From: Prostheceraeus crozeri
Taxonomy: Eukaryota > Platyhelminthes > Polycladida > Euryleptidae
Assembly (NCBI GenBank): GCA_907163375.1
Contig: CAJQUW010008605.1
Coordinates: 248,001-312,000 of the forward strand
Length of the DNA stretch: 64,000 nucleotides
Direction: 5' to 3'
Part shown: positions 52,044 through 63,600 of the stretch, piece by piece
Numbering within the stretch: position 1 is the stretch's first letter
Layout of the letters: each line of letters begins with the position of its first letter
Position numbers and translations under genes: made by a program
The notes under the pieces: model-generated
Databases searched by the model: none
Seen by the model: only the letters and a program-made list of their open reading frames with translations
Told to the model about the DNA's origin: nothing

Positions 52044-52831
52044 CAGGGATGCGGAGTCCTATCACTCCGACTCCGACTCCGGGGGTTGATAGGACTCCGG
52101 CTTTCGATAGGAATCCGACTCCGGGTGGCAAGCATATAGCCTAGTTTTTTGAAAAAACGTTTTTACCTACATCATATCATAGGCTTACCTGAACCTATCT
52201 TTAGTGATTATTGCTTTATCAATTATCAATCATTTTCGATGAAAGTTTGTCAAATGTCGCTTTCAGTTTGATGCATACGACTCGGCTCCTCCCATCTTGT
52301 TGATGTGTTTTTCACACGGCTTTTCTCCAGTCTCTACCAGGCAGGAAAATCCCCATCCTTCTCCAAAAATATGAGTACACTTTCGATTTTAATATGCCCT
52401 TTAGAGGAGAAATCACACACGATTAACGTGAGGGTGAGAGGTGATGTTCTCAAACAAACTAGTATTTCATTTTTTTCTCTTATGTTACTTACCTTTGGTG
52501 CGTATGCGTGATCGAGGGTAGGAAGGCTTGTCTTCTCTATTAAATCACCGAGTGAAACGACAATCCTCTTTTCACTGCCACGGTTCATTCCCTCAACTAT
52601 AACAAGCTTGCAGATTATATATTGCAAACTATAGACAATGCATGCAGCATTGTCTCTGCACTTTTGTTTGACGGAGAAAGTTGACATCAAGACAGTGACA
52701 GCTTTGTACGAGGATAGATAATTTGTTTGTATTTTATTTCGGGTCTAGTTACAAGCCGGAGTCCGGCGTCATATCATTTGATAGGACTACGACTCCAGCA
52801 AAAATGATAGGACTCCGACTCCGCATCCCTG
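52044..52831. mobile_element. hAT MITE, complete, 788 bp with 8-bp target duplication
   Basis: CAGGGATGCGGAGTC at 52044 faces GACTCCGCATCCCTG ending at 52831. The 8-bp direct repeat GTATATAA flanks it exactly (52036-52043 and 52832-52839), the hAT signature. Subterminal repeats of ACTCCG/CGGAGT type occur at both ends. Removing the element and one GTATATAA reconnects the ZBED-like reading across HCVIY|RQHLVAK, so the insertion split that gene. The minus-strand ORF 52334-52690 lies inside and has no known domain. Confidence 0.93.
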
Positions 52832-52839
52832 GTATATAA

Positions 52840-53390
52840 CGCAATGAATAGTTATGACGTCTGGTATTTCCCTTTTCAAAAGGCGATGAGCCCTTGGTGT
52901 TTATTGCAAGGGCACCATCCGTAGCACATCGAATAATGTTTCTTTATTAATTTGTTTTGATGCATTGGAAACCGTACTGCCTTTTGTGTCGGTTGGAAGT
53001 TTCAGAGCAAGGAGCATTCCTCCTGAATTTCTGATTTGAAGACAAATCGAAAAAAGCCAAGAAGCAAAGATTCATTATCTCGTAAGGTTGATTCGTCGAT
53101 TTGCAATGAATGTTTTGTCTTCGCTAGAATTGTAGCCAGCTGATTTTCAACATCATTTATGCCGAAAATATAATATATCTTTCTTCCAAAATATTTCCAA
53201 AAATTCTGAAATATTTTAGAATATTTATCTTTACCCTTTGAGAAAAAATTTCCACTTAGTACATGTATAGTTGTTTCATCCATAAATACGGCATTTTTCC
53301 GCATCTCTCCTATATGAATTTTAGTTCGAGCATGTGGTGAGCTCACAAAATGAGTTAAAGTTTATTCAATTTCTAGCTGTTGTTAGGCAA
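52840..53390 (-). pseudogene. ZBED-like hAT transposase, N-terminal/middle part (copy B)
   Basis: The frame 53002-53346 has INDVENQLATILAKTKHSLQIDEST, then LLLGFFRFVFKSEIQEE, the first catalytic region of the hAT core. Near 52845-52870 the frame gives VITIHCVIY, which leads directly into the part beyond the MITE. Frame changes occur near 52900-53000. The BED finger was not found upstream. Confidence 0.65.
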
Positions 53391-54907
53391 TTTTTTATAA
53401 TGCACTGTATGTCAAATGAAGAGGAAAAATATTTGGAATCAGAAAACATCACTTTTGTGATTCTTCATATTTACGGTGAAAAAGTTTGAGTGCACCCTCT
53501 TAGTAATCCTTTACTCGATGGTCATTACGTTTTAGGTCAATAATGTGTATGCTTATGCAAAGTTATTCAGAAGGACAGATTATCTCACAATTATTTCTTC
53601 TTCAATACGTTAACAATAAGGAAAATAAATTGAACGTCTTGTTCACTACTCGCATGAGACTTAAAAGTGAATCTTCATTTAGGTCCTTAATGTTTAATTT
53701 TGAGTATTTTTTAAAATGTCAGTTTTTGCCATCGCCCGCCAACTAAGCATCGCTCCCTTTATCGCCCCGTAAAGTATTTTCGCCCATCAGAATCATTTCG
53801 TCGCACACCTTGAGAATCACTGGCCTAGATATTCCTTTATTATAGCGCAGATTATTTCGGCAATTGTCATTCATATCTTGATATCCAAATCACTTTCTGC
53901 TATGCTTTTGATTTAGCTATTTTTCTGGCTGCAATTTTTCAACTGTACAAATCAAGAAAAGCAACTGTACATTTGAATTTAGAGCTGCACAAATTGTGTC
54001 CAGTTGCAGGTAAAAAAAGCCCTGAGATATTGGATTAAATTGGTGCTGTTGCTTAGGACAAACGCCTTTAAAGGACTTCATATATTGTAGCTAATTTTCA
54101 GGTATGTTCAATGACTTTCCTCAGCCTAGAAAACATTGTCTCGTTTTATACACTTATCAAAAAAGATCGAAAAAGTGGAAATATGCCGTTTGATCCATTT
54201 TTGCGAAGTAATCATTAAAAGACTTATTTTGTTCAGAAAGTGGGAGAAAAATCCGGATTTACCCAAGTACACTATCCAAAAATGCAACAAATTAGGAGAT
54301 TAATACTGTGTTGACTTAAGCAATAAAAATCATATTGTGCGTTGTAGATACTTAAATGTAATAATTACAGGTATGTGACAACTAAATGATAATGTAGAAA
54401 TGTTTCCAACAGGTGCAAAACAGCGGCAGAATTGCAGAGGGTTAACGCGAGTTACCAATAAGCAGGCGATAACTCCTGTTGACAGCAATCCTATAAAGGT
54501 AGAATTGTTTTATCTTGAAGCGTTAAAGGACTGCATTACAGTGCTACATTCTGAAAATCAAGAGGAATTTGAATCAATAGCAATATTGAACTGTAGGAAC
54601 GGCAAATCTCTGCATTCTCGATAATGTTGTATAAAACAACAATAAGATATTGTGAATCATTTTGAGCGTGACTTGTGTCCTGCATGTCAAAAACAAGTCA
54701 ATTTTCAAGAATAAGACTTTAGAAGAAAAGATTTGATATGTACACTTGCATGTTGACTTGGAGTAAGTCAAACCTTATGAAATAAAGAACAATGGTAAAC
54801 ATGTCTCAGATAACTTTGATTATATCCTTTCATGGTCATCATCATAATTTCAATGACGATTGTTATTCTATTTCACACCTCAATAATGATTTTTTTTGAA
54901 ATTTTTT

Positions 54908-55427
54908 TTATTGAAGCGCTTTATGCTTAAAGACAGCTGTTTTAATCACAGAATTAAATATCTTGTTTATCTGCTTCGGTTTGCTAGAAGTGTGATTAAT
55001 ACCAAATTGATGGCACATAGAGGAACCTTTTAAGTGGGCAAAAAGGAATTCCTGATGCCTTTCAGAGATAGGAAAAAAGTCGTGCGTCGCTTGCGGATTA
55101 ATGTGAGTTACAGCAAAGTGCTTCGATTGCCAAAATTCCTTCAGATTCGAAGAATTCAGATCACTGCGCACAAGTGCTCTCCATAATGTTGGCCTTCCCG
55201 ATCATTATTAAAAAAAGTAGCAGGCGTAGGAATATTACTTCAATTGATGATTTCACCATCATCTCGGCATTGCTCACTGTATAGTGCATACATTGAATCG
55301 ATGCCAGGCATCGATGTGTGTTTTGGTGTGTGCGAAGTGATATCACAGCACGCACGCATCTCTCACTGGCTCTGGTGTCCTCTGCTGATAGCTTATTGTT
55401 TGCCATTTCCAATAGCAAGTGATACAC
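54908..55427 (-). other. Overlapping minus-strand ORFs of unknown nature, copy B
   Basis: Equivalent of 15220-15739 in copy A; both frames remain open (54908-55171 and 55161-55427). No domain recognised. Confidence 0.25.
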
Positions 55428-55553
55428 GAATTATCCATTTGAGAAGGAGCAAGTTGTCTAATTCTGTGATATGCCATTTCGATATTAAGGTTACATACAA
55501 TTTTTCCTTTCTAGGAAACCGAAGCGCGCGCAGATCAATCTAATTCTGTGGTT
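55420..55553 (-). repeat. Right inverted repeat inside copy B
   Basis: Inverse of 49706-49838 (CACAGAATTAGACAACTTGC block and AACCACAGAATTAGATT end). Confidence 0.6.
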
Positions 55554-56464
55554 TTAATACTTCCGTAGTCTGTCTATTATCACAAGACGGATAATGACGA
55601 GTAATTTTAGACAAAATATTCAATATTGCACTTGAAAAATTGAAAATTTATCTTTTTGGGATTATTGTTCATGCATTATATTGTTCAAACCAATGCGAAG
55701 ACAAACATGAAAGTTTTTCAAATTTCAAAAGTTCATACATTGTAGTAATTGGCGTAAATCATTTAGAAATTGTCAAATGTCTGTAATTATCAAAATCATA
55801 TGTCCTTCATGTTAAAAACTGCATTGTATACATTTTAATAGGAAAAGCCTGAAAGCATTATGTCTTTTATTAGATTTAATTGTATCAGACTTGTGAGAGC
55901 GTTGGTGGTATGACAATATCGGGAAAGAATAAGGAGACTATGGCTATCATTTGCTTACAGTGGGGTAACATGACTGAGCAGAGCTGGGCGTCAATCCCAA
56001 TCAAAAATTCAAAGTTTCTATTCGCGATTTTCGTCTGCTTGATGAATTTTCTTGAATATCAATAATAAATACTGAACATACGACGCGTGTATCAGGGTTG
56101 GAACCGGAACCGACTGACCGGCCCGGTCGACTGGTTGGATTGTGTCGATGTAAGTCGATCGGAAGACCGGCCCTGTTCGAAAACCGGTCTGTCAATCAAT
56201 TGGCAACCATTATTGAGATCGATCAGACGAGAATTATGATGTATACACAACTGCACACGATTACATTACGATTTACGCAATTACATGATTTGCATCCAAA
56301 ATCAAACAGGCCTGCTTCACTCCACCTAATAACGATGAGATCTCCCTCTCTCGAACTTGATCTCCTATAACCCCCGCTGCGTGCCCTGATGAAAGCACTT
56401 GAGATAGCATGACTGACAGACCGAATTTGTTTACATATCACCTAAATTTCTCAATAGGGAGATT

Positions 56465-56750
56465 TTCAATGACGCAAGTCGGACAATTTGACGCAGAAAA
56501 CCATTTTTACCAACTGAATTCGTCACTTCAGATACGTGACGTGACGCAAGTCGGTCTTTATGACGCAAATGGTATATTAGACGCAAGAAGTATATTTGAC
56601 TCAAGCTGAAGTAAATGAAAATTGAAGTCAGACTTTTTGACGCAGTTCGTATATTTGACTCAAAATCATGAAATATATTCTGAAAACTTCCTGACGCGTC
56701 CGAACAATTTGACGCATTTGGTATATTTGACTCAAAAACGATCGATAATG
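56465..56750 (+). repeat. Cluster of GACGCA/GACTCA repeats
   Basis: Irregularly spaced direct repeats, often preceded by TTT or ATATTT (GTATATTTGACTCAA three times). Likely transposase-binding sites at an element end. Confidence 0.75.
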
Positions 56751-57375
56751 CAATGAGGTATATTAATATCTAAATATACGGTCAGAAGTTCTCTCAGCAA
56801 TTCTATGTATGGAATGAAGCGATTATCTCAAAAGAACAAGTTAACATGGAATCAAATAGGCCTATATCAAATGATGCCCAAGATTTACAATCTTAGTTCA
56901 GACAGCGGTTCATGGTAAATTTTGCACAACAGAAATATGGCGATCATGCTTTCTTCCAATTGAAGGTTATCCACTGTTAGAATTATTTGTCAAGATAATT
57001 TGCTTTATTAAGTTTCAATGATCATCACACTATAAATGAGCTAATCGCAGGAGTAATTTTCTGTCATCTGGAACATTCATCGTAATCGAAATATAATTTG
57101 CAGAATGTTCGAATCGATTAATTAGAAAATTGCCATCTCATGTCAAGTAATGAGACCGAAAAGCTGACACTCTGTTTATCAGGAGGGCAACGACATGGCC
57201 TGAATAGTAGACCTTGCCTACATTCTTTGGCTCATTCAAGGGATCGTCAAGTAGGCAAGTCATTCCTTGAAAATGCATGAAACTGAAGGAAGGACTTGTG
57301 GAATTGAAACTCAGAAATTGTTTAGGTCTAATTTTTGGACTGTGAATTTAGCAAGGAAGTGGAGAGGAGCACAGT

Positions 57376-57537
57376 ATGGAAGTTACAATATCCGAAAGCA
57401 ATGGACCTATTGTCAATAAGATCTTTGTAAAGGGATATAGCAGCAGAGCATTTATAGGCCTCACACCAAGTGAGCAAAAATTAGAGGAAAAACTTGACAA
57501 CAATAATAAATATGAACAGGACAAAGAACAAGAATAG
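57376..57537 (+). CDS. Small ORF of unknown function (53 residues)
   Basis: ATG 57376 to TAG 57537. It encodes a hydrophilic peptide with IVNKIFVKGYSSRAFIGLTP, then a Glu/Lys/Asn-rich helix (SEQKLEEKLDNNN). Composition looks protein-like compared with the flanking sequence, but no family is recognised and no splice context is certain. It lies inside the putative large element and might be a remnant of its gene. Confidence 0.25.
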   Translation: MEVTISESNGPIVNKIFVKGYSSRAFIGLTPSEQKLEEKLDNNNKYEQDKEQE

Positions 57538-57909
57538 AAGGATATCAGCAGATGTCACTTCCCTTTCAGACTATGGTTTTCAATGATTTTTGTTATTTTC
57601 TTGATATTGTTATTTATGAATTGAAGCCAAAATAGGGTACCAAAATTCACTCTAGGCATTCGATAGGGCTCTGAGGTTCTTAAAGATATTTTTATATGCT
57701 GGGATTAGAAAATGAGAGAATCTAAAGAAGCAAGAAGTCGCAGTGGGCAGCAATGCCATGAATACACATGTAGCCATACGATAATTAGACTTCTAAAATA
57801 TCTGTCACATGCATGTGCAGATATCATCATTACGAGAAAACATTACTGTCTACTTTCGTCTACATTGTACCATAGCTAAGTTATGCACAATGATGATGCT
57901 GAAGCACTA

Positions 57910-58632
57910 GTCCGGCAGCCAGAACGAGTTTCTGCAGGGAACGAGGCCGAAAGTGAGACTTTCACAGAATGATGTACACCCTATGCCTACTACGAATCGG
58001 CACGTCTGCCGAGTTCTAGTGAGTTCATCTTCTTATCAGACAAGATCAAAGAAAAACACATGTAAATCCAATGGGACGTAGATTGCAGTTTTTGGCTAAA
58101 ATGAAATTTTGTATGTTTTCAATGATTAAACAAAAAGTACTAAGCCCAGAGTCATGATTTTTGGCATGGAATGTCTTCAGGTCATTTCCTTTCATTTTCA
58201 TGCACCCCTGTCTATGTAGCTAAACGCATTTAGATTTGGCGAGCCTCTTAATGTCGGCAAACACAAACATTTTGAGCAACTCTATCCACATTCAACCACA
58301 TTCTCGCATACATTGCCGACTAGATGCATGATAAAAGCACATGCATATAATAGGAAATGACCTGAGGACATTATATGTCAAAAATCATGACTCTGGGCTT
58401 AACACTTTTCGCTTAATCAGAGAAAACATGGAAAATATCATTTTAGTCAAAAACTGCAATCTGCGTCCCATTGGATTTACATGTGTTTTTCTTTGATCCT
58501 GCCTGACAAGAAGAGGAACTCACTAGAACTCGGCAGACGCACCGATTCGTAGTAGACATAGGGTGTACATCATTCTGTGAAAGTCTCACTTTCGGCCTCG
58601 TTCCCTGCAGAAACTCGTTCTGGCTGCCGGAC
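57910..58632. mobile_element. Foldback MITE (GTCCGGCAGCC termini), intact copy, 723 bp
   Basis: GTCCGGCAGCCAGAACGAGT at 57910 is exactly inverted at the right end (ACTCGTTCTGGCTGCCGGAC ending at 58632). TA flanks both sides (57908-57909, 58633-58634). The arms of about 260 bp remain highly similar, with the AGACTTTCACAGAATGATGT and CTGCCGAGTTCTAGTGAGTT blocks. The TA target and termini suggest a Tc1/mariner-type relation. Other copies: 20070-21083 and a diverged single arm at 60540-60690. Confidence 0.88.
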
Positions 58633-58649
58633 TATACTGCATGTCGCCT

Positions 58650-58940
58650 TCTTTAAATCGCACCCCTCCGAGCAAACGGATACCCGATCAGCATCTTATA
58701 GTTTCTCCGGATATCCACGGATCTTCACGGCTGAACGGATGCACACCATTATTTCTACGCCAGGAGCCGCTTGGATATCTAGTTTATCTCCGCGGATAAC
58801 AAATTTTTATCCCAAGGAGGTCCGTATCTTATAGCGGATATGGTTGATATCCAACCGATATCTGGTTCGTTGTTTTTGACGGATATCCGTGCTATCGGCT
58901 GTGCATTCTGGTTATCCGCCTGGCATCCCTTTGTTAATTT
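58650..58940. repeat. GGATATCC-rich patch
   Basis: Within about 290 bp the words GGATATCC, GGATATCT, GATATCC, CGATATCTGG, CGGATATCCG, GCGGATAAC and GGTTATCCGCC occur, many of them palindromic around GATATC. The patch is more GC-rich than its neighbours. It may be the subterminal repeat zone of an unidentified element. Confidence 0.5.
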
Positions 58941-58986
58941 GTTAACAATGGATATGTAGCAATCGCGACTTCGATGTCAGTTTGCT

Positions 58987-59476
58987 ATTAAATCAAAAAA
59001 GTTATCAGTTAGCCAAGCTGCTGTATTATTATCCAATCTTACAAATTTTCACCGATATGTAACGTAAAAAGGTTCACGTAAAAAGGATTTTCAAATTACA
59101 TCTTAAAAATCAAAATATCAATGTCTGATAAGTTGAACATTCATCTTTTGTTATTGAGGCTTGGTTTCATAGATTTTATTTATATGGCCTCTCTGAAACG
59201 TAGGTTAATGCTGTTTGTATCAAACGCTATGATTTTGACTGTAAACGGGAAAGCTATGTTAGGAGAGCAACTTAGGTGATGTTTGAGTACACTTGAATCT
59301 TTGTTTGTGGCATGTTCTTTAATTCGTGTATGGAGTGAACGGACTGTACTCCCGATATAATTACTTTTACACGTTTTGCATGTTATTTCATACACACTAC
59401 CATAGCTCTCAAACAGATGTTGTTGTCAGCAATAACGCACTGATTCAATTTACACTTATGTTTGGAATGTGATTTT
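58987..59476 (-). repeat. Left arm of near-perfect 490-bp palindrome
   Basis: ATTAAATCAA at 58987 to GTGATTTT at 59476 is inverted at 59498-59987 with a 21-bp spacer (59477-59497). I saw only one mismatch (AAAAAAG against the complement of CTTTCTTG). Confidence 0.92.
59180..59395 (-). CDS. GIY-YIG endonuclease fragment, left arm
   Basis: 71 residues: YEITCKTCKSNYIGSTVRSLHTRIKEHA shows the CxxCxxxYIG motif, the (T)-x-R-S/T-L-x-x-R-I-x-EH helix and, at the end, KIIAFDTNSINLRFREAI with the catalytic-region Glu (REAI/KEAI). It is the C-terminal endonuclease of a Penelope-like element. The fragment lacks the RT. It starts at the palindrome centre side and ends with a stop at 59180; the short in-frame stretch before ATG (upstream of 59395) also reads VYEIT, so the ORF may have begun earlier. 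Confidence 0.8.
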   Translation of the reverse strand: MYEITCKTCKSNYIGSTVRSLHTRIKEHATNKDSSVLKHHLSCSPNIAFPFTVKIIAFDTNSINLRFREAI

Positions 59477-59497
59477 CTATTTACGAATGGCTCTGAG

Positions 59498-59987
59498 AAA
59501 ATCACATTCCAAACATAAGTGTAAATTGAATCAGTGCGTTATTGCTGACAACAACATCTGTTTGAGAGCTATGGTAGTGTGTATGAAATAACATGCAAAA
59601 CGTGTAAAAGTAATTATATCGGGAGTACAGTCCGTTCACTCCATACACGAATTAAAGAACATGCCACAAACAAAGATTCAAGTGTACTCAAACATCACCT
59701 AAGTTGCTCTCCTAACATAGCTTTCCCGTTTACAGTCAAAATCATAGCGTTTGATACAAACAGCATTAACCTACGTTTCAGAGAGGCCATATAAATAAAA
59801 TCTATGAAACCAAGCCTCAATAACAAAAGATGAATGTTCAACTTATCAGACATTGATATTTTGATTTTTAAGATGTAATTTGAAAATCCTTTTTACGTGA
59901 ACCTTTTTACGTTACATATCGGTGAAAATTTGTAAGATTGGATAATAATACAGCAGCTTGGCTAACTGATAACTTTCTTGATTTAAT
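59498..59987 (+). repeat. Right arm of near-perfect 490-bp palindrome
   Basis: Inverse partner of 58987-59476. The two arms can form a very long hairpin. Confidence 0.92.
59579..59794 (+). CDS. GIY-YIG endonuclease fragment, right arm
   Basis: Protein identical to that of the left arm, encoded in the opposite direction, so that both copies read away from the palindrome centre. Same motifs: CxxCxxxYIG, RIKEH and REAI. Confidence 0.8.
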   Translation: MYEITCKTCKSNYIGSTVRSLHTRIKEHATNKDSSVLKHHLSCSPNIAFPFTVKIIAFDTNSINLRFREAI

Positions 59988-60530
59988 TTAAAAATGCTGC
60001 TTTAAGAAAATTATATCTCATTATTGAATATCATTACGCTGTCATCTGGTATTTGATTTCGATATTCGTTGGTTATACACTCGATGCGTGAAGCTATCAG
60101 CAAATGATGAACAATCCAAAAGCCAACTAATCCTCAGATCGGACAGATAATTGTAGTCTATACAATCCGGTGATCCACTGGCTTGTGGCACAGTTTTTGA
60201 CTGAAAGCCGAATAGCGATTCTCATCTTACCTACTTACACGTACACACAGCTAAAAACATTCAAGCAATTCATGCAGTAACAGAAGAAACAGACAAAAAT
60301 AACAGAGATGCCGACAAGCCTCAAGCAGCGAAATTTTTTATCCAGTGGATACAGCAACGCATCCATGAGGATTCAAAACTATCGACTTTGAGGTATACAT
60401 GAAAAATTACTGAAAATACTTGTATTTGTCAACATTAGGAGGCTTGCCAAATCTGAATGTGAATGGCCTCACAGACAGATTTGCATGCATAGAAAATGAT
60501 CTGAAGAAACTGAATATAAAAAATCTTCGT
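59988..60530. other. Spacer, nothing recognised
   Basis: No coding or RNA signal. Inside the putative large element. Confidence 0.4.
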
Positions 60531-60539
60531 CCTATTGCA

Positions 60540-60690
60540 TCGAAATGTGTTTTTCTTTGATCGTGTCTGACAAGATAAGGAACCGGATAGAACTCGGCAG
60601 ATGCGCAGCTTCGTGGTAGGCTTATTTCATTCTGCGAAAGTCTCATTTTCGGCATTGTTCCTAGCAGAATCTCGTTGTGGCTGTTTGACT
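60540..60690 (-). repeat. Diverged single arm of the GTCCGGCAGCC foldback family
   Basis: TGTGTTTTTCTTTGATCGTG, GAACTCGGCAGATGCGC and TTCTGCGAAAGTCTCATTTTCGGC match the right arm of 57910-58632 with many substitutions. The opposite arm is not seen, so it is a partial old copy. Confidence 0.6.
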
Positions 60691-63600
60691 ATTTCTGTGC
60701 AACTAGTGATCTTTGAACTCGTGCTATCAGGCCATAGAAATGGATTAGGCCTATTCATGTATTCGACCGCTTTGTGTCACTCGAAAGGAAGTAACACTGA
60801 AGATGCGTAGCGCCAGACAATTTAGGCTGATCATTTGAAAGGTATATGCAGTATTACTGAACTAAAAATCTATGACATCAAAAATCCAAGATTTTGATCT
60901 GTAAATGACTGAAATCAATGATAATTTTCTACAGAGCCCATGCAGCTCAGAACATTAAAGCATGTCAAGCTTGAGATATCTACTAATCATAACTGCGAAA
61001 CATAGGAATCTCCTCAATGCCATTTTCAATGGGAACGAGAAGATGGATGGTGAAATGCTCCTACCTCAATCTCTCGAAATCTGCACGAGCGAGATCAAAC
61101 AAAAATGGGAGACATTAATTTGGGACGGCAGAAAATGGGAAGCATCATCATCAAAGCTATAGCGAAGGATGTAAGCCTAATACAATCCATGAAGACTGGA
61201 AACAAATGGAATAAGATGAAAAGCAAGTAGGCCTATCCCTTGTACATGTAATCTAACAACTACGTTCAACTAGAATACTGCAGGTACTGGTACTGTCACA
61301 AATCGGAATTCCCAGCTAACACACATGTAAATACAAATCTACTTGATGCACCACACTATCCCGAAGAAGGATTCTTCAGATGCCCTCACCGACATGCCCT
61401 CAAGCAGAGTCTATTAATCAGGACTTTTGACTTTGATGCTCAGAGAAATTGATGAGCCAGTCGCTGCAGTGTCGATTTTATCCTTCTAGATGAATTTTGA
61501 TAACTATGAAGCAATGGGAAAAATTCTCCTAACAAATTATACTTTGGTGTAAATAGCGAATCCTTTTTAAGAGATGAAAGAAGAAATAGAGACGGGCTGA
61601 TGATACGGCAGTACATGAAAAAAGTACATGCATAGGCCATACCCTCATTCAGGCTAAAATTCAAACCGCAAGCCATATCCATTATTATAACAATGACATG
61701 AGACAAGTCATTGCTCAAAATGATGTATCTTTCAATACGACCGAATTTCAATTTCGACCGAAAGTCAGTGCTTTATTGTCTTAGAGTATGATAATAAAGC
61801 ATTTCTATTCTCTATCTGATTTAAACCATATTTACCATTTGAAAGCAGTGCTTTATTTTCTCTTAGAAAATATAACACCGGTGAGGAAAATAAAGTTCAG
61901 TTATCCTAGATCCACATTTGTCTCAAGTTAAATTATGTACATCTGTGATTTACGGCAACTCTAATTTCACAGTCCTAGATATATTTCAAGCATTGCACCA
62001 TTTGCATTCAATATTATTCTCCTGGTGTCTGCTTTTTGATTTGAAATCAAATTATGTGCTACTCTGAGAGATAGGCGAAACACTAATTTGCGCTATGCTT
62101 TCGACAGCAAAATGCAGCTTCAAAATCTGTTTCACGGCAGGCCTATGTGAAATGGAGAAGATCCTTTTCAAGAACTCATACCTAAAATGCTGCTTCGTTC
62201 CTATGCCGCTAGTTGACTGCTTCTTGACAAGCATCCTTCCTTTCGGTCCATATTTCTCTACAACCAAGTTTGTGTACATACGCATCAGGCTAATTGTATT
62301 GCTTAAATCGATGAATTAATTTATAGATCATTTGCTGGTGTTAACGATGACTTTACTGTGTTTTATAAGCTCACTGCTATATAGCCGTTTTTCATTTGAA
62401 GCAAAATATAAATTTATTAGATTAGAAATGTATTATAGTATGAAATTATTTTCTTGTCCATTCCTGCAAATGCGAATATGCATGTACCTATGTAACACTA
62501 TGCATATAAGGCTTATATTCGTAGCAGTAGGATGTTGACAATTTTATGTTGCATTTAAATTCCAATGAACAGACAGGCGGAACATGCCCATACACGCTTT
62601 CCAAAAGTTATATGTAATTGAAGCAGCTGCAAAAACGTGAATTGTGGTAGACGCCATTCTATGACACTAGTATGTAGAAATGACCAGCATGCAGCTACTT
62701 TGCCTTGGGGCTGGAAATGGACTTTCAATTAAGATATTGTTGAAATTTTGTTTCATAAGCATTAGAATGATAAGGTTGACCGGGGCATGCTGTTAACAAA
62801 GTGACCTTGTAGAGAAGAATGTCGAATAAAAGCACCTTAATTGACAAAGATGTCCCCTAGCTTTGTTAAAGTATAGGCCTTAATATTCAATTCATAGCAC
62901 TATTTGTAAATTGCAGATAGAATCTATGTTTTTCGTAGTGAGTAGTTCGGCATTTTTTTACTTTTTTGCCCACGTTATTACTGTATGCGTATCAATTCAT
63001 CATCTCAAACTAAAGGGTCATTTTCACAGTTTTCTGCTTGAGGCTCATGTGTGCTCTTAAGATTGCAGGTTTGTCAATTTTTCATGATTTTTATTGATTT
63101 CAGCTGTAGAGATTTTGCTATGGGAATGCTATTGTGCAAAATTCACAAGTGTGACGTGGCAAAATTCTTTCCCTGAGGAAGCGTTTTTTCAATGTGACAA
63201 ATAAGTGGAGATTGGATTCGCGCACGAGTCGACATTGAGAATTAGGCTTAGCTTAAAATGTCACGCTTGTGATTACAGAACATTCAAGAAATCGTATGAG
63301 ACTTGGCAGTTTTACTACCCGTTTGTTTATTTTCTGCACCCAGAAACTATGCAAATATTTTTATATTTTGTAGACCATTGAATATTGATACTTTGCGAAC
63401 TTCTGACAAATTATGGTTGCATTATTGTGTAAGGTGACCATTTGATCAAGATGAATAATTCTAGGATTTGTATGGCAACTTGCCCTGAGCATGCTGACGC
63501 AGTTTTCATTTTCTGTTTTTACTGCATTTGTGCAAAATTTCTGCATGTCGCTAAGTGACGACTAAAAATTGCTGAGAGTTATTTGCCAAATCTGTCTAGT

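Larger units (their letters stand above)
49429..56460 (+). repeat. Large direct duplication, copy B
   Basis: Match of 8496-16772 (copy A). B keeps the empty Tc1 target (TA at 49921-49922), the intact hAT MITE and the C-terminal half of the ZBED-like gene. At 56460 the match ends abruptly where the GACGCA-repeat element begins, and at 49429 it starts in sequence unrelated to the gypsy tail that borders copy A. Spacers 49930-50506, 53400-54900 and 55554-56080 hold nothing recognised. Confidence 0.9.

Noticed and set aside
56461-57000. Satellite DNA
   Set aside because: The GACGCA words are irregularly spaced and have an inverse counterpart at the far end, which fits an element terminus better.
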